Shown: positions 1 to 11,833, numbered from the stretch's first letter. The stretch: 64,000 nt of DNA from Gymnothorax reevesii (GCA_029721435.1 CM056576.1:66421876-66485875); one strand, 5' to 3'. Translations and numbers: made by a program. The notes: generated from the sequence alone by a model not told the origin.

Positions 1-1039
1 CATTTATAGTCATCACATATCAAAAACACGCAGTTCCCTACCGTGGATTTACGCGTAGATTCCTCCATCGACAAATTCAGTGCTCTCTTATATCCTATTA
101 ACTACCCCTGTTGATCGCCTATCACTCAATGACTTACTAAGACTTATCTGTGTAACTGCACACTTATAGTTCACGCCCACGTGAAACTTCCCCATAATGA
201 TGTATTGATGGACATTTCTTATCCAATTCCAGAGAAAATAAACTTTTCACAGTAACTGAAAGATCGATTGGACAATCAGAAATGTTTACAAGCCTTAACG
301 TTACAGCAAGGTAGGTTGTATTCTCTTAATGTTGTGCACAGTGGCGCAGCAGAAAATGGCACGATTTAAAGAAAAAAACACATCCAATGACAGCATGACG
401 TGTTCAGTTAAATTTCCAGGATTTAATTAAGGTATTGACATGGTCAATGGGAATTATTCTGAATGAAACAGGACTGGATGGTTCCTTCGACTGGACACAT
501 CTGTCTCTGGAGGGAGGATTTAATGAAGAAATACTGCTACTGCTACTGTAGTAGCATTTTTTTTCTGAATGTGGCTTTATGTTTTGGAATTTATACCGTA
601 GTCAACGAAATTGAATGCCAAGGTTTTGCCATGTTTTATATGCCAACAGCTCAAGCACTTTGGTAGACCCCCAGTACGTTCATTGCACCATTCTGTTCAA
701 TCTAGGGTAGAATACTGCCTGATCTTTCTTGATAGTGGAATGTCTGTTCTGTTATAATGAGGTATATTTCAGATATCACTGAGTTAATGAGTCATCCTTG
801 TTCCTTATAAGATGTGGAATATGTTTATATAAGGTTGCAAGCTTTTTTTTTTACAGGGTTAATGTTCTGTTCATTTAATGAATATGTGTGCTGGCTTGTG
901 GGACTCTGGAGAAGAATTGACAATATTTTAAACTTTATCATGGAGAAAAGGCATGTTTTTGGAGAGGTTACTGGTGACCACTGATGTCCAACTGCACCTA
1001 CACTATATTGATAAACTCATGCTAAATTCGACCAGAAAA
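1..1039. other. unannotated intergenic DNA
   Basis: No coding exon, transposon end or RNA gene could be recognised. The only notable open frame (463-666) is low-complexity and has no recognisable motif. Short T-runs near 850 are the only other feature. Confidence 0.5.
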
Positions 1040-1052
1040 TCAGTGGGGGATA

Positions 1053-1573
1053 GTGGGGGACTCAATATTTAGAGGAATAGATAGCTTAGTCTGTTCGCGT
1101 GACAAGGAGTCTCGTACGGTGTGTTGCCTGCCTGGTGCCCAGGTAGGAGACCACTTGGGGCGTGCGGAAAAGCTCCCGGCCAGAGCGGGGAGGGATCCAG
1201 TTGTCATAGTCCATGCTGGGACAAATGACATAGGTAAGGGTAGGATTGAGGTTCTGCAAGGCAAATTTGTGAATTAGCTGAGAAGCTTAGGAGCAGATCC
1301 TCAACAGTAGTGTTCTCCAGGATTCTACTGGTACCACGTGCAAGCAGAGGTAAGCAGAAGTTTATCTGGAGGTTTGACACCTGGCTACGAACCTGGTGTA
1401 GGAAAGAGGGGTATAGGTTTATGAGGCACTGGAACTTTTTCTGGGACAGGGGTGACCTGTTCAAGCCTGACGGGCTGCACCTGAACCGCAGGGGTACCTT
1501 TGCACTGGGCCAGCGTATGTTGAAGGTAGCACAGGATTATTTAAACTTGGGACTTGGGGGGCAGGGAGGTTAG
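1053..1573 (+). pseudogene. CR1 ORF1 remnant, SGNH/GDSL esterase-like
   Basis: The first frame (1053-1277) opens with GDSIFRG, the nucleophile block of SGNH hydrolases, followed by 'VIVHAGTNDIG', the block carrying the catalytic Asn. After a stop the remainder (1310-1573) holds 'KPDGLHLNRRG', which supplies the Asp-x-x-His block. Esterase-like ORF1 proteins are known in CR1 and fish L2 LINEs, where they are thought to bind RNA or act in particle assembly. The frame is broken between the two halves and the usual N-terminal part is absent, so no functional product is expected. Confidence 0.75.
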
Positions 1574-1689
1574 TGAGTGTTACACATAGGGAAATGCAGA
1601 CTGCCCCGATGGAAGCTGACGGCGTAACATGCACTATCAATGTTTTACTTTTAAAGCAACAAAGCGTTGTGGGGGGCTCGAGGCGGCGA

Positions 1690-2400
1690 TCACATGGGAA
1701 ATCAAGGGGGAAAAGCATTAGTAATAACCTTAAATGTTTTTATTTAAATGCAAGAAGCGTAAAAAATAAATTTCCAGAACTTGAGGCTGCAGTGATCAGT
1801 GAGGGCTATGACATAGTTGGGATTACAGGAACATGGCTATGTGAAGAGGTTGGAGATGAATATAATGTAGAAGGTAATAAGCTCTTTAGGAGAATAGATG
1901 TAATAGGCGAGGACGGGGCGTAGCACTCTATGTGAACGAAAACATTAATGTATAGGAAATTCCCGAAATTGAACATTCTTTGTCCTGTGAAGATATCTGG
2001 GTCAGGCTCATTGGCAAACACGAGACAGGTTTAAACATAGGAGTATGCTATCGACCACCAGCTTTGGACAGTACAATCAATGAAATGCTTTTTAGGAGGA
2101 TTACGCAAGCTTGTAGTGGTGGTGGGACTATTATCCTGGGAGACTTAAATTATCCTGGTATCAATTGGGAAATGGTGAAAGGACAGGGTAGGGGGGAGGA
2201 AGAATTTCTAGATGTTATAAATGATAATTTCTTGGTGCAGTATGTTAATAAACCTGCCAGAGAAAAAGGCAATTTTAGACTTAGTGCTCTGTAATGACCC
2301 TGATAGAATTAGCAATGTTGAGGTACTGGAGCCACTTAGGACAAGTGATCACTCTGCTGTTAATTTTGATGTTTCATGGGAAGTTAAAAAGGTGTATTCT
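1690..2400 (+). pseudogene. CR1 ORF2 endonuclease domain remnant
   Basis: Fragments in different frames give the standard order of an APE-type LINE endonuclease: 'FYLNARSVKNK' (about 1738-1770), 'DIVGITGTWL' (about 1810-1840), 'IGVCYRPP' (about 2038-2062), 'GDLNYPGINW' (about 2138-2170) and 'TSDHSAVNFDV' (about 2344-2375). The Glu of the usual ETWL motif reads Gly-Thr here, a probable inactivating change. At least two frameshifts (near 1920 and 2270) separate the blocks. The domain would nick target DNA to prime reverse transcription. Confidence 0.8.
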
Positions 2401-4511
2401 AAAACAAAAATGTTCATTTTTAGGCTAGCAAACTTTGACAGGATGCGCTCATATCTGGCTGAAATAAAATGGAAGACACTCCTGGACTGTAAGTTTGTAA
2501 ATGAGATGTGGGACAGATTTAAGGGGGTTTTACTTGAATCACAATGCAGATTCATTCCGAAGGTGTCCAAAAGTAAGCCGAAAAAGCAGAATCCTCAGTG
2601 GATGACCAAAAGTATTCGTAGGATTTTGAGAGAAAAGAGGAATCTTTATAAGATGTACATAAAGGATAACAATGAGAATACTAAGGCTGAATACTGTAAA
2701 ATGCGGGCTGTGGTCAAAAAAGAGCTGAGGAATGCTAGAAGACTGTATGAAAGACAAATTGCAGAGGGAGCAAAAACTAGCCCTAAGCACTTCTTTCAGT
2801 ACTGTAGCAGAAAAAGGAAAGTTAAAGAGCAGGTTACGTGCATAAAGAATAAAAATGGATCGCTGCTATATGATAACAAGCATATTGCGGATGCCTTAAA
2901 CAGTTACTTTGTTGAGAATTTTACCTCAGAGGGGGTCTTTATTTGGCCAGAGGGCATGTCAAATGCTCAAGATCATTTAGCGGAAATTGAGGTTCGGAAT
3001 AACGAAGTATTAGACATGTTGCATAAACTTAAGGCAGATAAGGGGGTGGGTCCTGATGGCTTATATCCTAGAGTGCTCAGGGAAGCTGGTGAGTTCATCT
3101 TTAAGCCGCTATCCGCCATCTTCTGACGGTCCTTAGAAACTGTAGAAATACCAAATGATTGGAAACAGGGCAATATAATACCTATATATAAGAAAGGGGA
3201 CCGCACGGAGCCAGGAAACTACAGGCCAGTAAGTTTAACTTGCATTTCGTGTAAAATATTAGAATCTATCATAAAAGATGAGCTGGACTTATTTCTTGAA
3301 CGTAACAGTATTATGAGGGATAGCCAACATGGTTTTCGGAAGGGAAGGTCAGGCCTAACAAACCTTCTGGAATTTTTTGAAGAGGCCATTAGGACTTATG
3401 ACCAGAGCAGGGCTTATGACATCATATACTTGGATTTTCAGAAAGCATTCGATACAGTACTGTATAAGAGACCAATTTTTAAAATGAGCTCCATTGGAGT
3501 TACAGGAGTTTTTCTGAAGTGGATTCAAAACTGGTTACAGGACAGAACACAAAGAGTGGTGGTCAGTGATATCTCATCTGAGCTAGGTATGGTGGGGAGT
3601 GGCGTCCCCCAGGGATCAGTGTTGAGACCCCTGCTGTTCCGCATTTACATTAATGTCCTTGAAAGGAATATTGTGACCAGATTGGTTAAATTTGCAGATG
3701 ATACTAAATTGGGGGGTTTGGCAAATAGTCTTGGGTCCACTAAAGTGATTCAGGACGATTTGAATAGAATCCAGAATTGGGCAGAAATGTGGCGAATGAA
3801 ATTTAATCTAGGAAAATGTAAAGTTGTACATGTAGGTAATAAAAACATAAGATGGGATTACTTCATGGGAGGTTTAAAACTGGAATGTGCAGCACAAGAG
3901 AAAGATCTGGGTGTGATTGTTAACTAAACCCTCACAGGTTCTAGCCATTCCATTGTGCCGTAGCAGTTAAAAAAGCTAATCTGATGCTAGGATACATTGC
4001 CAAAAGTACTGAGTACAAATCTAAGGAGGTGATGCTTCTTTTGTACAACACGTTCCTTAGACCATACCTGGAGTATTGTGTACAGTTCTGGGGACCAAAC
4101 TTTAAGAAAGATATAGAGGCTCTAGAGAAAGTTCAGAGAAGAGCCACCAAGCTTATTCCAGGTATAAAAGATGAAAGCTATGAGAGGAGGCCGAAGATCC
4201 TTAATCTCTTTAGTCTAAGGAAAAGGAGACTCAGGGGTGATTTGATTGAGGTCTTTAAATATGTTAAAGGGATTAACAAAGTGAATCATGTAGGATTCCT
4301 TCGACTAAGTGTTGTGAGTAGAACTCAGGGTCACAAATGGAAGTTGACCAAAGGTAAATTTAGCACTGATATTCGGAAATATTTCCTCACCCAAAGAGTA
4401 ATTTCAATGTGGAATAGCTTACCTGACCATATTGTAGAGGCAGAGACCTTGGGGGTTTTCAAGAGCAGGCTTGACCTAAAGCTAGATAACATTGAGTCAT
4501 TTAGTATCTGA
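2401..4511 (+). pseudogene. CR1 ORF2 reverse transcriptase and C-terminus remnant
   Basis: Reading continues from the endonuclease through 'KADKGVGPDGLYPRVL' (about 3032-3080), 'HGFRKGRSGLTNLLEF', 'YLDFQKAFDTV', 'SGVPQGSVL' and 'KFADDTKL', the ordered motifs of a non-LTR reverse transcriptase. A stop at 3124-3126 and another at 3925-3927 split the frame into three main parts (to 3126, 3313-3927 and 3984-4511). The last part carries the CR1-type C-terminal sequence ending in 'NSLPDHIVEAETL'. The FADD catalytic pair is intact, but the frame breaks make this a pseudogene. Confidence 0.88.
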
Positions 4512-4582
4512 AGGGATATATTCACAATAGTATAAAGAAACTGACGAGCTTAGTTGGGCTGAAAGGCCTGTTCTTGCCATTC

Positions 4583-4599
4583 ATGTTATGTTATGTTAT
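4583..4599 (+). repeat. ATGTT microsatellite tail of CR1 copy
   Basis: About three ATGTT units close the LINE. The related copy ending near 29120 finishes in the same repeat, which marks the true 3' terminus of this family. Confidence 0.7.
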
Positions 4600-4603
4600 C
4601 CGT

Positions 4604-6315
4604 AGGCATACCTAGCCCCTCCTCAGAGTGATTTACCTGTACGACTGGCTGACCACTATGAGGGTTCCCCGACTGCTTGCAGAGGATTCCTGCTCCAGTG
4701 CTCCCTCTACTTCGCCTACCACTCCACCCTCAGTGATACTGAGAAGATCACCGAAGTCATCACCCGTCTGTCAGACAATGGGCTCCTGCTGTCTGATATC
4801 AAACTGCCTTCCCCACCTATGAAAGGTTCATTTCACAGTTCAATGCATTCACTCGGGGAAGAAGGCCGGGGATTTCCCGCTAGACCTCTGGGGAATGGAA
4901 GCTTCCTTCGTCAGTCGGCTCAAATCTCCCTCTGTTTCCAAAGGAGCCACCTGCAGGAGCTCCTGTTCCTAATCCTATTGTTCTCCAACCATCTGGTAAT
5001 CCTCAGCCTACCATGGCTGCAAAGATATAACCTGTCTTCACCTAGCACAATTACATCGTCTCACATGCAAGGTCAAATATTGTCGGCAGCCTTGTAGCCC
5101 CCTTGCCCTTGCCTCCACTACAGTAGACAACCCTGACATCAAAACGGATCTAGAGATTTATAGGGAGTATTGGAAGCTCCAGCAGGTCCTCAGCAAGACC
5201 AGAGCCACTCAGGTCCTCCCGAATCACACGTGGGACTGTGCCATTGAGCCTCTGTCTGGTGCATCACCTCCCAGAAGCCAAGTCTACGCCCTTTTGGTGG
5301 CTGAAACCCAAGCTATGGAACAGTGCATCCAAGAAGCGCTCCAGTTGGGTTTCATTCATCCCTGTACCTCACCAGCCTAAGTAAGCTTCTTCTCTGTTCA
5401 GAGGCAAGATGGTGGTCTCCGTTCCTACATTGACTACCGAGGGCTGAAAAAAGTCATGTTGAGGAACTGGTACCCAATTCCTCTGGTTCCCAGCGCTGTG
5501 GAGCAGCGCCAAGGTGCAGAGTTCTTCACTATATTCGACCTTCACAGTGCATACAACCTGATTCGTATCCAGAAGGGAGATGAATGGAAGAGGACCTTCA
5601 GTACCGCCTCTGGTGACAATGAGTGCTGTGTGATGCCTAATGGCTTTGTTATCACCCCATCTGTGTTCCAGTCCTTCATAAATGATGTGCTGAGAGACAT
5701 GTTTGGGAGATTTGTCATTGCCTACATTGAGAGCATCCCTGTATATTCCCCAATATACGACAAACATCTCCTTTCTAGGGTAAATGATCAAACGGGGGGG
5801 TGGAAATGGAGATAAAGAAGGTGGAAGCAATAGCAGCTTAGCCAGTCCCACAGAACCTAAAGGAGCTGTGGCACTTCCTGCGATTCGCCAACTTCTACTG
5901 CAGAACTTCAGCACGGTTGTCCAACCTCTTATCGCCTTGTTCAAGGAAAAGGGATTGCTGTGGAATCCAGAAGCACAATGCACCTTTGATTCTCTGAAGC
6001 AGCTGTTCACGACGGCTCCTATATTCAAATGACCAGACCCAGAAAAACCCTTAGTCGTGGAGATGGATGCCTCCAATGCTGGGGTGCTGGCTGTCTTATC
6101 CCAACAACTTGGGTCACCTGAAAAGCATTACCCTTGTTCTTTCTTTCCCTGTACATTCATATCAGCAGAGGCGGATGACAATATGAGCAACCGGTAGCTA
6201 CTGGTGGTGAAGTTGCCATTCAAAGTGCAGAGGCATACGCTGGAGGGGGGCTCTCCATCCATTTACAATGCTGACCGACCACTGCATCTTGAAATACTTG
6301 CAGGAGGCTGACTAG
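4604..6315 (+). pseudogene. Ty3/gypsy retrotransposon remnant: gag, RT and RNase H
   Basis: About 4608-4815 reads as gag matrix text (residues such as 'ADHYEGSP' and 'GFLLQCSLYF', with shifts). From about 5160 the pol reading appears: 'GGLRSYIDYRGLKK' (about 5413-5454), 'FTIFDLHSAYNLI' (5525-5563) and 'VMPNGFVITPSVFQ' (5630-5672), which are reverse transcriptase blocks of the gypsy group. The catalytic YxDD box is degraded to 'YIESIPVYS' (about 5722-5748). RNase H-like text follows to about 6315 ('LTDHCILKYL'). Many stops and frame changes mark an old copy. The integrase half resumes at 10136 after an insertion of about 3.8 kb. Confidence 0.8.
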
Positions 6316-6630
6316 ATAAAAATAGAGATGGAGGTGATATCCTCACATACATGAACCCCTAAAAGCTGCAGTTGGTAACTTTGAGGAGAGAGAGGACTTT
6401 GCACAAAAATTTGGAAAAAGCAACTTTCAGATCTCTACCCCTCCCTCTCCACTGCAATCCTGAGACCCTCCCCCAGAAGGCTGCCGTGCACGCGAAGGCT
6501 GGGGAGCTGTTATGCATACAACTGCGGAGAGATTTTGCATGTTCACATTAAGAAAGCAGCCGAGTTGCCGAGGCTAGATGTTACTGTTGCGAACAATCAA
6601 CACTGCTGGCTAACAAACAGGCGCGTCGTT
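6316..6630. other. unassigned repeat-like DNA
   Basis: This stretch follows the gypsy RNase H remnant. It includes a purine-rich patch and a CCCTCCC-rich patch resembling dispersed fish repeats. No coding sequence or clear element end is visible. Confidence 0.35.
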
Positions 6631-6870
6631 AGACTTGAAAATTCCAGGGCTAATATCCCTCCTTTTATTGAAAATAATTAGTCCAGTCTAATTCTAGATG
6701 GTTTTCCTTCATTTACGTTTTCCAATTCAAGAGTAATCAAGTGGCAGTTGAAGACACGGGTTCTCTCCCCATGCAATCTAAAAGTAACAAAATAATAGGC
6801 TACATTCAGTACCGAAAAATAATTTGATTATAATTAGGTCTATGCACCGTCACTTGGCGATGGCATAACT
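6631..6870 (+). repeat. dispersed repeat family R1, copy 1
   Basis: Starts with GACTTGAAAATTCC and contains the blocks CAATTCAAGAGTAATCAAG and ATTATAATTAGGTCTATGCA. The same order of blocks recurs at 54115-54360 and, more diverged, at 12735-13010. No coding capacity is seen. It looks like an old non-autonomous DNA-transposon relic. Confidence 0.6.
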
Positions 6871-8189
6871 TGCATTTGTGGTGAACTGTGTTCACAGACA
6901 ATGATTTCTGGAAGGGTTCCTGGGCCCATGCAGTGAATTCCGGTGCAGAATCATGCTTGTTTTTAATGCAACATCGCGTAAGGGCCCAAAGATTCCGAGT
7001 ATCCAATATAGACCTTCGGCCTTGTTCCTTGTGCACTGATTTCTCCTGATTCTCTGAAACTTTTGATGATATTACGTATTGTAGATGGTGTAGTATTCAA
7101 TTTTTTCACAATTTTACATTAGAAGTCCCCTATTATGCTATTTTAACTTGTTTAAAATATGTCCAATGGGTCTTTAAAATAATGTTAAGAAATCAGTTAC
7201 AAAAAAAACCCACACACATCTAGGCCTAGTGAGACCTCTTCTCTCACCCTGTCTGTGCTGGCCTGAAACATGAGTCGTTTTGAAATGGGTGGGGAGGCTA
7301 TGCTAATGAGGCACTGCTTTGACTGGCAGCCTAGCCGCTTCGATTCCGGGGGAGGGTGCAGACGCGAAGAACCAGGAAACGAAGATGGCAGAAATGAGTT
7401 TGTAGCAAGAACACACAAATGGTGTAAACGTTGCTTATGTGGAGCAACAATAACTTCTACCGAAAAAAGTCTGGATCCGATCTCCCCTTTTTTTTCTGCT
7501 TTTTATTCGCCAGAACAGTTTTCAAAGGTGGATGAAATTCTGCCACAGCAATGCAGAGAAATCGTTTATTATTCCAGACTTGTTATAGTGCGTTTTGCGA
7601 TTGCTTTCATTGCGGTAGCCTCAGAGAACTCAGCCCACAGCACGGCAAAGTACCGAGCTGACCCCGGTCATGGATGAGTAAAATGCTCGTTTCACAGCAG
7701 CAGTAAACAAACCTAACACGTACCCTAAGCTCGGCAAAGCCTTCATCCGGTTTAACTGCAACCTTATTAGCCCAAATTTGCTGACACACATAACACCTCT
7801 CCAGTTAGCTTCAATTGTAGCGACTACGGTCAGATAACGCTGTCATGAAACTACCACCTTAATGCTAACCAAAGAAACACAAGCATACCAATCTGAATTA
7901 CTGCATATAAATTAACTAGAAGCATTTTTTAAGCAGCATGGAACGCGAACTAACATACCGTAGTAAACGAGCAGTCATGATGACGACACAAACAAACATT
8001 GCAACAGGTTTCGTTACTGAGAACAGTTGAGCCAAGCATCCAAATTATAAACAAGAAGAAAAACCTCATCTGAGGCTAAATTTACGTTCACATAACTTCT
8101 GTTGAATGTCCCCTGATATTACTCCTGCATATTTAGGACACAAACTTTTGCAACAGTAACTTAGCTACGTTAGCTGCAGTGGGGGGAGC

Positions 8190-8710
8190 TTGCATCAGTC
8201 CGACTGCCCAAAAGTCAGACTGCCCATCTCTCCGACTACCTATTAATCCAACTTTCCTCGCCCCATTGGCCCGATTGCCCATTGCTCCGACCAAAATAAT
8301 CCCTATATTCCAACCAGGGCTAAATCCTTGTAATGTTTTAATACTATCAGATTTATTATGTGAATTGGGAGCAAGCGTGCGTGTGCGAGCGAGATAAAGA
8401 GAGGAGACACCGGTAATAACGGGTCGGGATATCTCAGTCAATATGTACGCCTATCCTGCTTCTGGGCTGGATTAGTCGGTCTAATACACTGTCGTAATTA
8501 CTGAAAGTCGGAACACTGGGTGTACTTAAGTCAGCGAAATGGGAGGATTTGACTAATGGACGCAAAAATATAGAAATGTATAGTCGAAGAAATGGGAATT
8601 CGGACCTTTGGGTAGTCTGAGAAATAGGAAGTCGGACTAATGGGCACAAAAATATAGGAATGTATGGTCAGAGAAATGGGAAGTTGGAGGACTAGGAAGT
8701 CGGACAGACG
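8190..8710. repeat. degenerate inverted array of 'GTCGGACTAATGGGC'-like units
   Basis: The left part (8190-8290) carries units such as CCGACTGCCC and CCGATTGCCC. The right part (about 8575-8710) carries the inverse type, AAGTCGGACTAATGGGC and AAGTCGGAC. Together they form an imperfect foldback inside the TIR element. No coding sequence is seen. Confidence 0.5.
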
Positions 8711-8719
8711 TTATGCGCC

Positions 8720-9172
8720 CCCGCAGTGCTACAGCCACAATCAACTGGCTATCACGTAAGGTAAGCTTATGCAGTAAAGCAACACAAATGGTGAATCTCA
8801 CTGATTCCGGGTTTGTGAGTCACGGACAGTTGCTACCGATCCAGGCTTTATCTTCAGATATTTTACAAAGCCTGCTTTTCGGGCCAGTAGTTATGCTACG
8901 TTCTATTTGGCTTGGAGATTGCAAGCCGAGGCTGGGAATAACGTCATACCCAAGCTGACTGTGTTCTTACATATTTATGACACAAACATTAGCAACAGTA
9001 ACTTGGCTACGTTAGCCGCAGTGCTACAGCCACAATCAACAGGCCAACATATTAGGTTGGCTTATGCGGTAAAGCAACTTACAGCTTCCACGTCTGTGAG
9101 TCACGGAGAGTCGCGTGACCCAGGCTTTATCTTCAGCTATTTTACAGAGCCTGCGTTTGAGGCCAGTTGTTA
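8720..9172 (+). repeat. internal direct duplication of about 170 bp
   Basis: 8720-8895 and 9015-9172 share the blocks CGCAGTGCTACAGCCACAAT, GAGTCACGGA and CAGGCTTTATCTTCAG in the same order and orientation. The segment just before the second copy (8960-9020) also resembles 8130-8180 (GCAACAGTAACTT, GCTACGTTAGC). This is a local duplication within the 7121-9916 element. Confidence 0.7.
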
Positions 9173-10135
9173 GTGCTAACTATCGTTAGCGGTCCTGCTA
9201 GCCACCCGCAACATGTTAGCTTCACTTACATTATTTGCTGTTATATTGTTACTTACAGCTTGTGGCTCCGATCGCATGATCGATGCAACTGCTTCAGGTT
9301 TGAGAAGTAGCTGAAATGCTTATCATGAGTCGAAATATCCTTTATTTACAAAGCTGTCCTTGGTGAAATGCTGAGCACAAACAGCTAATGTTCCCTTTGG
9401 CCGTGGCTGTTTGCTGCCAGGAAACTATAAAAGCTACCCACTGACTTCTGGTGGCATCGTCTTTTGGAAGAGAAATAGATGCTTGTCCTCCCGTCCAAAA
9501 GTAAACGGACAAGCAGCTTTGAGAGAGATACTGACGAAACTGCATCTCAAATGATCTGCGATTTTTCTTTTGTATTTCCAAAAGTGTAGACGGTAATAAG
9601 GCATAGTATGATCCATGGTTGTATCTGCCTGCTAGAATAGTTTTGGTGTGGGGAGGTCCAATGCCATGATTGGCTCTGGCTAGGTCTGTATTAATTGGAT
9701 GGCACAACCTGACGTCAGGTTTTGCCCAGATCTCATGAAAATCTCGGGACGAGCTGTTCAGAGAGGAAATCACGTTAGCAAAATCACGTTCTTAGATTCC
9801 GACAAAACCCTTGTATCGTATGTTTAGAATTTTTTCAGAGGTTGAGTATGGACATTCAACATTATAACATTACTTATATGTATTAAAAGAAGGATCAGCA
9901 TAATAGGGCTCCTTTAAGGAACATTTTTCCTTAATTGTTCCACAATTTTTAAATAGTTTTTCGCAGTTTGCCCATCTTTAGTTCTGAGAGACTTTGCCTC
10001 TCTCAAATGCTCTTTTCAAACCCAGTCATGCTACTGACCTATTGCTAATTTACCAAATAAGTTGCAAAATGCTCCTCCAGCTGTTTTTTTATTAGTACCA
10101 CTTACTTTTCCAGCCTTTTGCAGTCCCTCTCCCAA

Positions 10136-11198
10136 CTTATTTGAGATACACACAGCAGACGGCAGTCAAGTACTGCTCAACCTGTGCAACTATTAAGACA
10201 CCACGGTAGTTACCAGTTGGGAAATTACACCCACTACCTGTCCCACATCGTCCATGGTTGCATGTGGCCGAAGACTTTGTGACGGACCTGCCTGCCTCTG
10301 AAGGTAACGCCAATATTTTGGTGCTTTTAGATCGGTTCTCAAACTTTTGCCTTTCCCCCGCATGTCCTCTGCCCTTCAAGTGGCAGAGGTGCTATACCAG
10401 CAGGTGTTTAGGAACTTTGGCCTTCCGGAGGACATTCTTTCGGACCGTGGGCCACAAGTCACGTCCTGAGTGTGGGGACCCTTCTATCGGAAACTGGGAG
10501 CTTCCATGAGCCTCACCTTGGGATATTGCCTCTGCTCCCAAACAGATTGGGAAAAATAGCTGCTCTAGGCGAAGTACACCCACAACTCCTTACAGAGCTT
10601 CTCCATTAGATTATCGCCCTTCCAGTGCATGGTTGGTCGGCAGCCTCCCCTGTGCCCATGGGATCCAAGCCAGACTGAAGTCCCGGCAGTAAAGGCTTGG
10701 TTTAAAGAGGCGGAGAAGTTATGAATCGACACCAACGTCTAGGTCTCCGCCGCCAAAAGACCCAGGCTGACTAGAAGCATGGGGATGCCCCCAATTACCA
10801 CCCTGGGGACTTGGACCTGGCTCGCCACCAAGGACCTATGCCTCCACCTGCCCTGTTGAAAGCTGAAAACATGGTTCACTGGCCCATTCTGTGTTCTCTG
10901 GAGGGTCAATGATACAGTATGTTCTCTCCAATTACCGACTAACTACCACATTAACAATACCTTTCATGTTATGTTTCATGACGACTCAGGCCGATGAATC
11001 AGATAACCCCAACCCTGGTGAACTGTGAGGGCTACAGTCCAGAGGAGAGAAGATGCGTAGATTGCCTAGACATCCTGGATCCCAAGCTCGAGAAAGAGTT
11101 CCACCTGGCACGTCCAGACTGGCCCGCTCCACGCCCCAGGGGTCGCCCTCCTGGGCCCCGCCCAAGCATGCCAGGAGCCTTGCCTCGGGAGGGGGTAC
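10136..11198 (+). pseudogene. Ty3/gypsy integrase and chromodomain-like tail remnant
   Basis: About 10258-10345 reads '[18 protein letters not shown]', matching the start of the gypsy integrase catalytic core. 'LLDRFSNF' and, after a frame change, 'EDILSDRG' (about 10428-10452) supply the usual DRF and SDRGPQ blocks. The end (10994-11198) reads '[18 protein letters not shown]' followed by '[12 protein letters not shown]' and a Pro/Arg-rich tail, the typical chromodomain-like C-terminus of fish sushi-type gypsy elements. It is broken by several stops. It is collinear with 4604-6315, so both are halves of one element. A purine-rich tract just before 11199 would be the polypurine tract. Confidence 0.75.
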
Positions 11199-11640
11199 TG
11201 TAACACCACGCCCCTAGCATTCCAGATACCAGTCTATTAAGACCTGGTCCACATTCATGTTCCATCCTCTCATCTGCATTTATTACTCATTACTATCGTC
11301 TCATTGATTCTTTTATATAAGCCAGGGCTTCGCACTTAATGCGAAGTCTCGTAAACCTGTTGTCATGCTCTAGTCCAGGGTTATTCAACCGTGTCCAGAA
11401 AGGGCCAGTGTGGGTGCAGGCTTTCATTCCAACTAAGCACTTACACACCTGACACCACTAATTGACCCCATGAGTCTTTGCTAATGAGCTTGATTAGTAG
11501 TATCAGATGTGTAAGTGCTTGGTGGAATGAAAGCCTGCACCCACACTGGCCCTTGCAGGATAATGTTGAATAGCCCTGCTCTAGTCTGTTACATTGCACC
11601 ATTTACTCAAGTATATCATATTAAGTGCTGTAGTGATTGT
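11199..11640 (+). mobile_element. gypsy 3' LTR (5' boundary clear, 3' end uncertain)
   Basis: The LTR begins TGTAACACC at 11199, directly after a polypurine tract (CGGGAGGGGG, about 11185-11195) and the pol remnant. A TATA-like box (TTTATATAAG) lies near 11309-11318. A hAT MITE (11376-11578) is inserted in it. The right edge could not be placed because no second LTR of this copy is in the window. Confidence 0.5.
11376..11578. mobile_element. hAT-type MITE with perfect 8-bp target duplication
   Basis: The 203-bp foldback starts CAGGGTTATTCAAC and ends GTTGAATAGCCCTG. It is flanked by CTCTAGTC at 11368-11375 and again at 11579-11586. The arms pair for about 75 bp, including the shared block GGGCCAGTGTGGGTGCAGG. 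The 8-bp duplication with TAG at its centre and the CAG-type termini are those of hAT elements. No coding capacity. Confidence 0.9.
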
Positions 11641-11833
11641 TTAAAGGAACATTGTGTAGAAATTACTCCCATTCAGCGTTGGAATTGTGTATTACATTCA
11701 AATGAAAAATGCACTCTAGAGCCTCACTTTTTTAAACACGTATTGCAACTACGGCAGCCACAGTGTATCAAAAAGTCCTGTCAATGCTGATGGATGTATT
11801 AATAGAACTGGTACTACTGAACCGAAAGCCAGC

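Larger units (their letters stand above)
1040..4603 (+). mobile_element. CR1-clade LINE, degenerate, 5'-truncated
   Basis: In order, the segment shows an esterase-like ORF1, an apurinic-type endonuclease, a reverse transcriptase and a short 3' tail. The RT carries the FADD box (KFADDTKL near 3690-3715) and the wording 'SGVPQGSVL' near 3600-3628, both typical of the CR1/L2 branch. The thumb and C-terminal text (RRLRGDLIEVFK) is CR1-like. Several stops and frameshifts make it a dead copy. The 3' end runs into ATGTT repeats at 4583-4599, a usual LINE terminus. The 5' edge near 1040 lacks a full ORF1 start, so the copy is probably 5'-truncated. It directly abuts gypsy gag sequence at about 4604. 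A second, much shorter copy of the same 3' end lies at 28741-29120. Confidence 0.88.
7121..9916. mobile_element. putative non-autonomous TIR element, 2.8 kb
   Basis: The left end (about 7121-7140) reads AGAAGTCCCCTATTATGC and the right end (about 9899-9916) is its near inverse, GCATAATAGGGCTCC. No transposase is recognisable inside. The interior contains internal repeats (8190-8710, 8720-8895 with 9015-9172). The inverted match is only about 20 bp and no target duplication was confirmed, so the boundaries are provisional. Confidence 0.45.

Noticed and set aside
463..666. 67-codon open frame
   Set aside because: Low-complexity Tyr/Cys repeats, no motif, no splice or neighbour support.
5369..6076. 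235-codon - strand frame
   Set aside because: Antisense of the gypsy RT and RNase H remnant; the + strand carries the recognisable motifs.
7270..7677. 135-codon + strand frame
   Set aside because: Lies in non-coding repeat DNA of the 7121-9916 element; no domain and no splice context.
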